The notes under the pieces: generated by a model
Databases searched by the model: none
What the model saw: only the letters and a program-made list of their open reading frames with translations
Told to the model about the DNA's origin: nothing
DNA from: Eudoraea chungangensis
GTDB lineage: Bacteria > Bacteroidota > Bacteroidia > Flavobacteriales > Flavobacteriaceae
Assembly: GCF_029360665.1 (NCBI RefSeq)
Contig: NZ_JARDUB010000001.1
Location: 310,001-374,000, forward strand
Reading direction: 5' to 3'
DNA length: 64,000 nt
Made by a program: the position numbers and the translations under genes
In this document: positions 54,682-63,399 of the stretch, in pieces
Position numbering within the stretch: position 1 is the first letter of the stretch
Layout: every line of letters begins with the position of its first letter

Positions 54682-55863
54682 ATGTCTTCAATTCTGGAAA
54701 AAACAGAGTCTTTTGCAACCGAACTTTTAGTTTCGCATCTAGATCCGAAGTATTTATATCATAATCTCAGACATACACAACGTGTAGTTAAGAGCACATA
54801 TGAATTGATAGAAGCCCTTGAACTGGCTACAGATGAGAAGGAGATTCTAATTCTCTCGGCTTGGTTACACGATGTAGGATATACAAGAGGACATAAGAAT
54901 CATGAGAAAGAGAGTTGTATAATAGCCGAGGAATTTCTTAGTTCGCAGAACTATCCAAAGGAGCGGATTGAAAAGGTAAAGTCGTGCATTATGGCCACTG
55001 TAATGCATCATCAACCTACAAATTTGAATGAAGAAATAATAAGAGATGCAGACTCTTCCCATTTTGCTCAAAAGAGCTATTTGGAAACCTGCGAACTACT
55101 GAGGGAAGAATTAGCTCTTCTAGGAATAGCAAGTTTTAATGTAAAAGAATGGCTCGGAGAAAACATTAAAATGCTTAGAACTAAACATCACTATTTTACA
55201 GACTATGCCAAATCCGAGTGGCAGCCTAAGAAAGACAAAAACCTAAGTAGGCTAATAAAAAGCAAAAAAACGATCAAAGAAATTGTGAAAAAGGAGGCTA
55301 TTAAGGCTAAATATAAAAATGAAAGTCCGGATAGGGGGGTTCAGACTTTGTTTAGGGTAAGCTTAAAAAATCATTTAACCTTGAGCGATATTGCAGACAC
55401 CAAGGCGAATATCTTGCTGTCCGTAAATGCCATTATTATTTCATTGGTTTTGGCAAATCTAATCCCAAAATTAGATAACCCATCCAATGCCTACCTGATT
55501 TATCCAACCGTTGTTTTTTTAGTGTTCAGCGTAACTTCTATGGTTCTCGCAGTAATTGCTACACGCCCAAATGTTACAAGTGGAGAGTTTAGCAAAGAGG
55601 ATGTTACGAACAAAAAAGTAAACTTACTCTTTTTTGGAAATTTTCATAAAATGAGCCTAAACGACTATGAGTGGGCAATTCAAGAAATGGTAAAAGACAA
55701 GGAATACATTTATTCGTCACTTACCAAGGACTTGTATTTCTTAGGCCTGGTTCTTAATAGAAAATATAAAATACTTTATTGGACGTATACTATTTTCATG
55801 ATAGGTGTAATAATTTCAGTCATGGCTTTTGGAGTAGCTTTCCATTTTTATGGCACTCCTTAA
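54682..55863 (+). CDS. HD phosphohydrolase with C-terminal Pycsar-effector-like (PycTM) membrane domain
   Basis: A 393-residue protein. Residues about 15-130 form an HD domain with YHNLRHTQRV (His27, His31), LHDVGYTRGHKNHE (His63, Asp64), MATVMHHQPT and RDADSSH (Asp122). A charged linker follows (185-215). The C-terminal part (about 220-393) has TLFRVSLKNHLTLSDIADTKANILLSVNAIIISLVL and three membrane helices (about 243-260, 271-293, 367-390), resembling the transmembrane effector domain of Pycsar anti-phage systems (PycTM/DUF5706). No cyclase gene lies beside it. HD-PycTM fusions occur in many Bacteroidetes and may be housekeeping. It converges with the GAF-like gene. Confidence 0.8.
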   Translation: MSSILEKTESFATELLVSHLDPKYLYHNLRHTQRVVKSTYELIEALELATDEKEILILSAWLHDVGYTRGHKNHEKESCIIAEEFLSSQNYPKERIEKVKSCIMATVMHHQPTNLNEEIIRDADSSHFAQKSYLETCELLREELALLGIASFNVKEWLGENIKMLRTKHHYFTDYAKSEWQPKKDKNLSRLIKSKKTIKEIVKKEAIKAKYKNESPDRGVQTLFRVSLKNHLTLSDIADTKANILLSVNAIIISLVLANLIPKLDNPSNAYLIYPTVVFLVFSVTSMVLAVIATRPNVTSGEFSKEDVTNKKVNLLFFGNFHKMSLNDYEWAIQEMVKDKEYIYSSLTKDLYFLGLVLNRKYKILYWTYTIFMIGVIISVMAFGVAFHFYGTP

Positions 55864-55886
55864 CCCAAAGCAGAATTCAGTAAATA

Positions 55887-58262
55887 TTAGTCTACTTTTA
55901 ATTCATTCATTAAGTCTTCGTAGGTATAGGTATTCTCCTGTTCCTTATCCTTCTTGTAAAGGATTTCTGCACGAATAGCTTTTAGTCCTGAAACCCCTTG
56001 TAAACCTTCTAACTCAACAATTTCTATATTATTCGTAAAATAGCCTTTTGCCTTTAAAAAAGATATATATCTCAAGTATTCCAGTTCGTCCTTTTTCTGA
56101 GAATATACAATGGCTAATTTACCTTTTTGGGTAAGTCTTTCTCTGGTACCTTTAATTGTTGATTTATCGATACGTTTTTTAATTATTTCGTAGCGTGCAT
56201 TATACGTACCATCTACGTCGAATCGCTTTTCGTCCATTCTAAAACGTATAGACAAAGAGGTGCTATAAACCAATACCAAGGATGCAACATCTAAAGGAAC
56301 TTCCAATTCAGGTTTTAGTCGATAATAACTGTTTTCCATTTCACACATAACTTGTAACTGCCATAATCTTAAATTATTAAGATATAAAGTGTCAAAAGTT
56401 TTATCTCTTGAAATTGAATTTCCAATATACATATTGTGCTCTATGCCATCCGTCTTATAGCGTTCATAGAAATGGGGAAACATTTGTTGTGCTTGCTCCT
56501 GGTGCTTGTCTAACACAGAAGCTAGTTTTTTATTGATTTTCATTACACTCTGATCATACTGCTTTCTATGATCGTAATAGGAATGTGTATTTTCATCAAT
56601 AGATTCCTCATAGGCCTTAACTAGTTGAGACAGACCTTCGTCGATAGTTTTGAGATGTTCCAAAACGGGCACTATATCAGCATTGACGAAATCATATATA
56701 GATTGTTCCATATTAGAATATAGCGCCTCCCGCACATCAACTACGTAGTTTTCTATTCTAAAATTAAGTTCTTCATAAATTGGCAGTTTCTCCAATTCAA
56801 AAGCAGCTTCTAGAATATTCTTAATATGGGATAATTGAATCATTAGATCCCTCTGTATTGCCGTGTTTCTGGCATTTGAAGATTCACTAATATCAATTTG
56901 ACCGTACAACGGATATACCTCTTTAAATACAATTTCCTTGAAAGATGGCTGTTTTTCTTCCAGGCCATCCATAATAAATTGCTTCGCTTCTTGTTCAAAT
57001 CTCCAATGTACTGACTTATGAACCGCGGTACATTCATTTTGAATTACTGCATCAATTAAGTTTTCTTCTTCAATTTTAGAACGGACTACCGCTGCCACTA
57101 TGTAGGGCATTACATCTTCTAGCTTATTAGCGTTAATTCCGTTTAGTTTATTCTTTTTTGTTGAAACTAGTTCTAATACCCCTAACAACTGACCTTCATT
57201 GACGATAGGAGCAAAAATGGCGCTCTTAATTCCTTGCTCATACAGAGATTTATAAGGCGCACTTCCTTCAGAGATTTTATATGCTTTGTCTACATCCGAA
57301 ATAGCGAAATAGGATTTTTCTTCTAAAAGTCTCTCATAAGAACCTTCACAGAGTAGCTTATTGCAGATTTTCTTGTTAGCATCATTTAGGAGAAAGCTCT
57401 CCATTCCGTTTCCAAAAACTCTTTCTAATTGATCCTCTTCAGCGTTATAGGTAACAAACCCTATTCTAAGCTCTTTAACTTTAAAAAAAGATTTAAAGGT
57501 TTCTTGGAGATCCGTGATAAAATTTTCACTTCCTCTTTTATCGCTTGATATCAATGCCGTCTTTATCTCAGATATCGTGTGTTCAGCAGTAACATCAAAC
57601 ATATTAGAAATAACGAATCCTTTTGAAATAAAGCTATTGGGAGGAATCATCTCTTTCCATAAACTCATGTCCTCTGGATTCTCTAACAGTCTATCTACAT
57701 CTTCTTGAGTAATATCTTTGGAGAGGGAAGTAGGTATTATTTCCATAAAATCTGCATTGTACAGTATGCGATAATGCCGCATAATACCATTGGCATCGGG
57801 AATATCATAAAAATATGGTCTGCTAAAATCTAATTGATATCCGTAATGAAAATTCAGAATTACAATACAGGCCATGATGTAGTCTATCCCTTCTTCCTGA
57901 TTCCGTAAAAAAGGGACGTAGTCTGTTCCGGCATTTTCAACTATTTTTTTAAACCTGGGAGATGCGTTAAAAAGTACATTGTAATATGGTAAGGAAGCGG
58001 TCTTTATTTCATTTTGTCCCAGGACATCCGCAAAAGAGTCTTGTAAAATTACTTTAATAACGTCTTCATGTTCTTGTAGCAAGGATACATCATCAAAACC
58101 TTCTCGGAGTATGGGGTATGGAGCCTGTGTTTTTAGAACGTGCTTTGCCTTGGACGCCAAAAACTTATCCGGGCTTTTAGCCATCTCGTCATACCTTTTT
58201 AATATCTTATCAAAACTGATAAGCATTTGTAAGGGCATTTCTTTATCTGTAGTTTTCATCAT
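55887..58262 (-). CDS. large GAF-like signalling protein, function unknown
   Basis: Read as about 791 residues from the double ATG at 58262 (MMKTTDKEMPLQMLISFDKILKRYDEM); an in-frame ATG at 58289 would add nine residues. No signal peptide. The first third is a helical domain of unknown type (FPYLRNQEEG-like VPFLRNQEEGIDYIMACIVILNFHYGY). A GAF-like section sits about 250-410: LQETFKSFFKVKELRIGFVTYN, SAPYKSLYEQGIKSAIFAPIVNEGQLLGVLELVS. The last third is helical with a CheY-like-length end (GKLAIVYSQKKDELEYLRYISFLKAKGYF). No histidine kinase, cyclase or GGDEF motif was seen. It diverges from a metallophosphoesterase across a palindrome-rich intergenic region. Confidence 0.65.
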   Translation of the reverse strand: MMKTTDKEMPLQMLISFDKILKRYDEMAKSPDKFLASKAKHVLKTQAPYPILREGFDDVSLLQEHEDVIKVILQDSFADVLGQNEIKTASLPYYNVLFNASPRFKKIVENAGTDYVPFLRNQEEGIDYIMACIVILNFHYGYQLDFSRPYFYDIPDANGIMRHYRILYNADFMEIIPTSLSKDITQEDVDRLLENPEDMSLWKEMIPPNSFISKGFVISNMFDVTAEHTISEIKTALISSDKRGSENFITDLQETFKSFFKVKELRIGFVTYNAEEDQLERVFGNGMESFLLNDANKKICNKLLCEGSYERLLEEKSYFAISDVDKAYKISEGSAPYKSLYEQGIKSAIFAPIVNEGQLLGVLELVSTKKNKLNGINANKLEDVMPYIVAAVVRSKIEEENLIDAVIQNECTAVHKSVHWRFEQEAKQFIMDGLEEKQPSFKEIVFKEVYPLYGQIDISESSNARNTAIQRDLMIQLSHIKNILEAAFELEKLPIYEELNFRIENYVVDVREALYSNMEQSIYDFVNADIVPVLEHLKTIDEGLSQLVKAYEESIDENTHSYYDHRKQYDQSVMKINKKLASVLDKHQEQAQQMFPHFYERYKTDGIEHNMYIGNSISRDKTFDTLYLNNLRLWQLQVMCEMENSYYRLKPELEVPLDVASLVLVYSTSLSIRFRMDEKRFDVDGTYNARYEIIKKRIDKSTIKGTRERLTQKGKLAIVYSQKKDELEYLRYISFLKAKGYFTNNIEIVELEGLQGVSGLKAIRAEILYKKDKEQENTYTYEDLMNELKVD

Positions 58263-58298
58263 GATACTATTAGTCTGCAATACCTTCATAAAATTACA

Positions 58299-58316
58299 AA
58301 ACAAATCGATTTGTTT
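58299..58316. promoter_or_regulatory. 18-bp perfect palindrome AAACAAATCGATTTGTTT
   Basis: A perfect inverted repeat centred on CG (58307/58308), just upstream of the GAF-like gene start and 62 bp before the divergent phosphoesterase. It is followed by two further inverted repeats at 58334-58345 and 58351-58370. It is a strong operator candidate for a dimeric regulator not encoded alongside. Confidence 0.5.
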
Positions 58317-58333
58317 ATGTTAAGGAAATTATT

Positions 58334-58345
58334 ACGATATATCGT
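58334..58345. promoter_or_regulatory. 12-bp perfect palindrome ACGATATATCGT
   Basis: A perfect palindrome in the same 88-bp divergent intergenic region, 33 bp before the phosphoesterase ATG. AT-rich centre, flanked by CG. Confidence 0.35.
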
Positions 58346-58350
58346 GCTTT

Positions 58351-58370
58351 TTTAGGATATTACTCCTAAA
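58351..58370 (+). promoter_or_regulatory. inverted repeat TTTAGGA...TCCTAAA before the phosphoesterase start
   Basis: TTTAGGA (58351-58357) and TCCTAAA (58364-58370) form a perfect 7-bp stem with a six-base loop, ending seven bases before the ATG at 58378. AAGG lies directly before the ATG. If folded in RNA it would lie against the ribosome-binding region. Confidence 0.4.
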
Positions 58371-58377
58371 AATAAGG

Positions 58378-59280
58378 ATGTCCTCTTTCGAAAGATTTAC
58401 AAGAGCCTATAAAAATGCCAAAAAACTCTATTATGATAACACTTCAAAATTTATTTTTTTTAGTGATTGTCATAGGGGAGACAACAGCTTTGCAGATGAG
58501 TTTGCAAACAATAGAAATATCTATTACCACGCCTTAAAACATTATTACAAAGAAGGATTTAGTTATTGCGAAATAGGAGATGGTGATGAACTTTGGGAAA
58601 ACCTGAACTTCCAAGCTGTTTTCGAAGCCCATAAGAACATCTATCTTCTCTTAAAAAAATACCATGATTCTTCCAGGCTTCACATGATATATGGTAATCA
58701 TGATATGGTATATAAAGACCCTGAATATGTAAAGAAAAATCTATACACTTATTTTGAACCTAAGAACGAGGCAGAATCTAACTTACTAGATGGCTTAGTT
58801 TACCAAGAAGCAATTGTTCTCGAACACCGGAATAGCGGGCAACAAATTTTTTTAACCCATGGGCATCAGGCAGAATTCATGAATTACCATGGATGGCGTA
58901 TCAATCGGTTTTTAGTTAGGGTTCTATGGAAACCATTACAAGTGTGGGGAATTGCAGATCCTACAAGCCCCGCAAAAAATCATAAGGAGCTAATAAAAGT
59001 AGAAAAACGTATTAAGCGCTGGATACTAAAAAATAATATGCTTATTACGCTTACAGGGCACACGCATAGACCAAGATTTCCAGAACCGGGCAATATTCCA
59101 TTTTTTAACGATGGTAGCTGTGTACACCCTAGGAGTATTACCGGTATAGAAATTGAAGAAGGGCAAATCTCTCTGATTAAATGGCAGATAGCCACCAAAG
59201 ACGATGGCACCCTACAAATTATTAGAATTCTTTTAGAAGGGCCACAAAAATTATCTGCTTATGCCATAAAAAAGAATTGA
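58378..59280 (+). CDS. metallophosphoesterase, cytosolic
   Basis: A 300-residue calcineurin-like phosphoesterase with no signal peptide. Metal-binding motifs are SDCHRGDN (Asp30, His32), GDGDELWE (Asp68), YGNHDMVY (106-109), LTHGHQAEF and LTGHTHRP. The arrangement resembles UDP-2,3-diacylglucosamine hydrolase-like and related bacterial phosphoesterases, with a helical insertion between GNHD and THGHQ. Substrate is unknown. It diverges from the GAF-like gene and converges with tonB. Confidence 0.85.
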   Translation: MSSFERFTRAYKNAKKLYYDNTSKFIFFSDCHRGDNSFADEFANNRNIYYHALKHYYKEGFSYCEIGDGDELWENLNFQAVFEAHKNIYLLLKKYHDSSRLHMIYGNHDMVYKDPEYVKKNLYTYFEPKNEAESNLLDGLVYQEAIVLEHRNSGQQIFLTHGHQAEFMNYHGWRINRFLVRVLWKPLQVWGIADPTSPAKNHKELIKVEKRIKRWILKNNMLITLTGHTHRPRFPEPGNIPFFNDGSCVHPRSITGIEIEEGQISLIKWQIATKDDGTLQIIRILLEGPQKLSAYAIKKN

Positions 59281-59343
59281 TTCTAGACAATTAGCCTAAA
59301 AAGGCAACTGTAAAGAATCAATCCCTCTCAAATAGCCGTAAGC

Positions 59344-60066
59344 TTATTGAATTAAAAAATTAATAGGTATACTGTAAGGAACTTTAACGGACTTACCACG
59401 TTGCATTCCTGGCGTCATAGTAGGAAGGGATGCAATAATTCGCTGCGCTTCTCTTTCTAACATCTTGTCTGGTCCTCTTGTTCGAATGGCTTCGACATAA
59501 CCCTTTGAATTAATCATAAACTGCACGTATACTTTCCCTTTAATTCCCAATTCTAGAGCACTTGCGGGATAGCTAAACTGTTGTCTAATATGTTCCTGGA
59601 TCATTTTTTGGAAGCAAGCCTTACGTTCGTCATTACCTACTGCGTTTTCACAACCGGGATATATAGGAACGTTTTCAATAACGGCAAAAGGAACTATAAT
59701 TTCTTCTTCTACCTCGTCTACCTCAACGTCGTCCACCGCAATGGCCTCTTCAATTACCGATTCTTGGCTGGTTTCAGTACTTTCAATTATTGTTTCCTCG
59801 ATCTCCTCAGAGTCATCTACAACTTCAATTAGTTCAGGAGCTGCTGGCGGAGGAGGTGGAGGTGTAGTTTTAAGAACTTCAGTAACTGGCACATCTTCTT
59901 TTAAATCATCTACTGCTTGAGCTACTTCAAGTGTAGTTGCGTCCTTAGGATACGATTTGTATTCTAGTGCACGCCAGGTCAAAAATAGAACGACTGTAAG
60001 ACCCATTACAAAATACAGTCCGCTGTTTCTATTTAAGTCTACTTTTGGGTTTTTCTTTACTTGCAT
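59344..60066 (-). CDS. tonB: TonB energy-transducing protein
   Basis: A 240-residue TonB. The N-terminal cytosolic basic stretch and single membrane helix (about 17-29) are followed by a periplasmic linker with PPPPPP (about 66-71), unusually rich in Glu and Asp (EEIEETIIESTETSQE). The C-terminal TonB domain runs FSYPASALELGIKGKVYVQFMINSKGYVEAIRTRG to the final strand. It couples the inner-membrane proton gradient to outer-membrane transporters such as SusC. No exbB or exbD gene is beside it, so it probably works with a complex encoded elsewhere. Confidence 0.93.
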   Translation of the reverse strand: MQVKKNPKVDLNRNSGLYFVMGLTVVLFLTWRALEYKSYPKDATTLEVAQAVDDLKEDVPVTEVLKTTPPPPPPAAPELIEVVDDSEEIEETIIESTETSQESVIEEAIAVDDVEVDEVEEEIIVPFAVIENVPIYPGCENAVGNDERKACFQKMIQEHIRQQFSYPASALELGIKGKVYVQFMINSKGYVEAIRTRGPDKMLEREAQRIIASLPTMTPGMQRGKSVKVPYSIPINFLIQ

Positions 60067-60160
60067 GACTATTTGTATTAAGAATTACATAAATTTACAT
60101 CAAGTAAATTGCGAATTATATGATATTTATCAGTTTATCTTAATATTTTCATAAAATTTA

Positions 60161-60197
60161 AATAAAAAGGAGCAGCGTTTTTAAACGCTGCTCCTTT
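60161..60197 (-). terminator. terminator of the oxidoreductase/DoxX operon
   Basis: AAAGGAGCAGCGTTT (60166-60180) pairs perfectly with AAACGCTGCTCCTTT (60183-60197) over 15 bp. On the minus strand it is followed by T-rich sequence from the A-run at 60164-60168. It lies 26 bp past the oxidoreductase stop at 60223. Confidence 0.88.
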
Positions 60198-60222
60198 ATA
60201 ATTTTCTTGTTTTAAAAGTAAA

Positions 60223-61821
60223 TTAGGTCTCCTGTTGTAAAGAACCCAACAGAACCTCGTCAAAGTTTATCCCTTCTATTGGAACAATCTGTTGCAATTC
60301 AGGATCCCAATCAATTCTGCGACCTAATTTGTAAGATAGTCCGGTCATATGAGCTGTAATAGCTTCATCAAAACCCTCATCAATCCCACAACTAACTTTA
60401 CCTCCATTACGTGTATTACTTAACCATTCTCTAAGGTGTAAGAAAGTAGAATCAACTCTGGCGCCGTTTATATACGTCCACATAAGTCCCTTATCGGCAA
60501 AATATTGAGAGGTGGCCGAAGATACCGCATCCGGCACACTAGCCCCTGGATTGTATTGATACATAGGAATTCCAGGATTCATTCTTTCTGCCTCTAACAT
60601 GTCAGCATACTTTGTAGATCTCCCGTCCGGCCAAATGGTTAACCTGTTTCCTAATTCCATGGTACCATCGTGTCCCATCAAAATTGTTGGTCTACTAAAG
60701 CCATTTCCTAAAGTAGCGCTGTAAACGAAGGTCATCCCCTTTTCTTTTCCTGCTTTCTGGCTGCTACCGGTACTAAAATTAGGAAACTCCATATTTACCT
60801 GTAATACATCCGGAACGTTTCTTCCATCTCTATGGGTATAAATACCACCTGAAGCGGTAATAGAATTTGGAATACCCATTTCTAATACACAGTTTAACCT
60901 GTCGTAATCATGAGTTAGTAAATCGCCTGATAAACCGGAACCGTATGCCCACCATTTTCGCCATCTAAAAAAATGGTTTTTATTAAATGGGATTTTCGGA
61001 GCTGTTCCTAAAAACTGATCCCAGTCTATTGTCTGGGGCGTTGCCTCTTCTTCTAAATAATAATTCCATGCACCGTTGTCGTCATTTCTATTGGTATTAG
61101 TCTGTACCAATGAAACATGTCCTAGTACCCCTTTTTCTACTATGTCTTGGGCTGTTTGAAAACTCAGCGTTTGTCTGTGTTGATGTCCTACCATAAGAAC
61201 TGCTTTAGACTTTCTTGCTGCATCTCTTAAAAGGTAAGTTTCCTCAATAGTATGGGTCATTGGTTTTTCTACATAAGCATGTATTCCATTATTTAATGCA
61301 TCAATTGCCATAGGAGCGTGCCAATGATCTGGGGTTGCAATAATTACCGCATCTACCTTTCCACTTCGGATCATTTCTTTGTAATTCCTAAATCTAACCA
61401 CCTTTGTTGTTTCGTCTGAAAAAGAATCTATGACACGTTTTGCTCTTACATCATAAATATCACAAACAGCGGTTAATTGTACATTTAATTTATCCTGATT
61501 AAGAAAGTCTTTCAATCTGCTGTGGTTCGGATCTTCCTCTGCCGCCAATCGCATATCTTCTAACCATTCTTTGGTAGCAAAGCCCAAAGCTCGGCATAAC
61601 TGTTCCCCTCTAATACCAAAACCTATAATACCAACTTTTACAGCTGCTCCATCAATTGTTTTAACGGCTGATGGCAAGCTTGGTTGAATATTGAGTTGTT
61701 CTAAAATTGCAGATCTTTCCTTGTTTTTTGAAACGGCATTAGAGGCTCCTGCCCACCAAACTGCTCCAAGGATTGGAATCCCGCCTAAGCCCTTTAAGGC
61801 ATCTCTTCTTGTCCATTTCAT
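60223..61821 (-). CDS. Gfo/Idh/MocA oxidoreductase with twin-arginine-like leader
   Basis: A 532-residue NAD(P)-dependent oxidoreductase. The N-terminus (MKWTRRDALKGLGGIPILGAVWWAGA) has a twin-arginine motif and hydrophobic stretch typical of Tat export, so it probably acts in the periplasm. The nucleotide-binding segment is VGIIGFGIRGEQLC, then ATPDHWHAPMAIDALNNGIHAYVEKPMTHT with the family's EKP lysine, and VGHQHRQT. Exported Gfo/Idh enzymes with glycoside- or glycan-related roles are common in Bacteroidetes; substrate unknown. The DoxX stop overlaps its ATG (61818-61821), so they are translationally coupled. Confidence 0.9.
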   Translation of the reverse strand: MKWTRRDALKGLGGIPILGAVWWAGASNAVSKNKERSAILEQLNIQPSLPSAVKTIDGAAVKVGIIGFGIRGEQLCRALGFATKEWLEDMRLAAEEDPNHSRLKDFLNQDKLNVQLTAVCDIYDVRAKRVIDSFSDETTKVVRFRNYKEMIRSGKVDAVIIATPDHWHAPMAIDALNNGIHAYVEKPMTHTIEETYLLRDAARKSKAVLMVGHQHRQTLSFQTAQDIVEKGVLGHVSLVQTNTNRNDDNGAWNYYLEEEATPQTIDWDQFLGTAPKIPFNKNHFFRWRKWWAYGSGLSGDLLTHDYDRLNCVLEMGIPNSITASGGIYTHRDGRNVPDVLQVNMEFPNFSTGSSQKAGKEKGMTFVYSATLGNGFSRPTILMGHDGTMELGNRLTIWPDGRSTKYADMLEAERMNPGIPMYQYNPGASVPDAVSSATSQYFADKGLMWTYINGARVDSTFLHLREWLSNTRNGGKVSCGIDEGFDEAITAHMTGLSYKLGRRIDWDPELQQIVPIEGINFDEVLLGSLQQET

Positions 61822-62309
61822 ACGGTCTCGGTTTTAGGTTGTTCTTTCTTATTTAATAGATATTTTATGCCAAAAAATTGCCCCGTTGGATATTGATAAA
61901 GCACCAAACAGGCGGCGAGTTCAATTAAGTTCTTATTTATAAACCAATAACTGCCCTCGACATTGAGTTGCTGCAGCCATGGAAAGGCTGGATGAGAGAA
62001 ATAGTACAAAGCCAGGAGAAGTACCCCAACTAGTGCCCCTATTTTTTCATAGAAACCCAAAATAAGTGTAATCCCAACAAACATCAAAGCCATCCAATTA
62101 AGGGTATCAGCCCATCCGATAAATGGTTCTTTAGCCATGAATAAGAAGAAGGATTCAAATGGACCTTGGGCTGTGGCTAAATATCCAAAAGAAGTCCAAT
62201 CGGGATTATAGAGTTTAATGACACCTTCATACAGGAAGTGCCATCCAATAAATAGGCGCAACAAAACCATACTGTGTTTTAATTGCCATCTTTTTTTAGT
62301 TTGATTCAT
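61818..62309 (-). CDS. DoxX-family membrane protein
   Basis: A 163-residue inner-membrane protein with four hydrophobic helices and the DoxX start pattern MVLLRLFIGWHFLYEGVIKLYNPDW. Others include MALMFVGITLILGFYEKIGALVGVLLLALYYFSHP and LIELAACLVLYQYPTGQFFGIKYLL. DoxX proteins are linked to quinone or thiosulfate metabolism in some organisms; the role here is inferred only from coupling to the Tat-exported oxidoreductase, to which it may pass or receive electrons. It is the first gene of this two-gene operon. Confidence 0.85.
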   Translation of the reverse strand: MNQTKKRWQLKHSMVLLRLFIGWHFLYEGVIKLYNPDWTSFGYLATAQGPFESFFLFMAKEPFIGWADTLNWMALMFVGITLILGFYEKIGALVGVLLLALYYFSHPAFPWLQQLNVEGSYWFINKNLIELAACLVLYQYPTGQFFGIKYLLNKKEQPKTETV

Positions 62310-62649
62310 ATTTATAGTTCTAGTTGTTAATCAGTTAAGATATAAAGAATAGCTTAAAATTTATATTGGCCAGACAAATTATATGTCCAGAAAACAAAAT
62401 ATAAGAAGAATATATCTATCAAAATTAAATCAGAGCTACGGCAAAGCCTATGACTTTTGTCAGTTTCCATTTTAACCAGTGGGATTAGCTTAAACTTTTT
62501 AATCTTTTCTAAGATGCGCCAGTATTAAATAGAAAACCCAGGTTTTTTAAAATCATTTATTACTTCCATGCCATAATCTAAACTAATAGGATTTAATTCC
62601 ATTAGAAAATAAGTATCTTGTCTGAGAATAATTTAAACCAACACATATT
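62310..62649. other. 340-bp divergent intergenic region
   Basis: It separates the minus-strand DoxX operon from the plus-strand aquaporin. It should contain promoters for both, but no exact TAnnTTTG element was found, only near matches such as TATCTTGT at about 62607. A GACA/TGTC pair spaced by AATTATA near 62374 is the only inverted repeat noticed. No ORF or RNA gene was recognised. Confidence 0.4.
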
Positions 62650-63336
62650 ATGAAAAAATTAGTAGCTGAATTTATCGGTACCCTTTGGTTAGTTCTAGGG
62701 GGATGTGGAAGTGCAGTTTTGGCGGCTTCCTTTCCAGAATTAGGTATTGGATTTGTAGGTGTCTCACTGGCATTTGGTCTCACTGTATTAACTATGGTTT
62801 ATGCCATTGGACATATCTCTGGCTGTCACTTGAATCCGGCTGTGTCTATAGGCCTGTGGATAGGAGGTCGATTTAGTCAAAAAGAGTTAGTTCCTTATAT
62901 TATTGCACAAGTGCTTGGGGGTATCGCGGGTGCAGGATTGTTATATCTTATTGCATCGGGAAAACCGGGATTTGAACTAGGTGGCTTTGCAAGTAACGGC
63001 TATGGAGAACATTCGCCCGGCGGATATAGTATGTTAGCTGCGCTTATCACTGAAGTTGTTATGACCTTTATGTTTCTAATTATTATTCTTGGTGCTACTC
63101 ATTCTAAAGCACCCAAAGGAATGGCTGGCATAGCAATCGGACTTGGTCTTACCCTAATACACCTTATTAGTATACCTGTTACCAATACCTCTGTAAACCC
63201 GGCGCGAAGTACTAGCCAGGCATTGTTTGCGGGAGATTGGGCTATTGACCAATTATGGTTATTTTGGGTAGCCCCAATTGTGGGAGCCTTATTAGCCGGT
63301 TTAGTTTACAAGTATTTATCCCCGGAGGAAGCCTAA
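62650..63336 (+). CDS. aqpZ: aquaporin Z-type water channel
   Basis: A 228-residue inner-membrane MIP channel with six helices and two NPA boxes: HLNPAVSIG (62-64) and SVNPARST (183-185), the second followed by the conserved Arg186. His171 and the narrow-pore sequence [18 protein letters not shown] match water-selective AqpZ rather than glycerol facilitators. The first helix reads [17 protein letters not shown], a typical AqpZ start. It stands alone, 64 bp before the GntP permease. Confidence 0.95.
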   Translation: MKKLVAEFIGTLWLVLGGCGSAVLAASFPELGIGFVGVSLAFGLTVLTMVYAIGHISGCHLNPAVSIGLWIGGRFSQKELVPYIIAQVLGGIAGAGLLYLIASGKPGFELGGFASNGYGEHSPGGYSMLAALITEVVMTFMFLIIILGATHSKAPKGMAGIAIGLGLTLIHLISIPVTNTSVNPARSTSQALFAGDWAIDQLWLFWVAPIVGALLAGLVYKYLSPEEA

Positions 63337-63399
63337 CATTTTGCATATTTCCTTGAAGGTAAATTTCTTTATTACTAACATAAAAAAGCCCACCTAAAA

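Noticed and set aside
54682-59280. A complete Pycsar, CBASS or other anti-phage operon
   Set aside because: The PycTM-like protein has no adjacent cyclase, and the GAF-like and phosphoesterase genes show no cyclase or CD-NTase motifs. Only an orphan HD-PycTM protein can be claimed.
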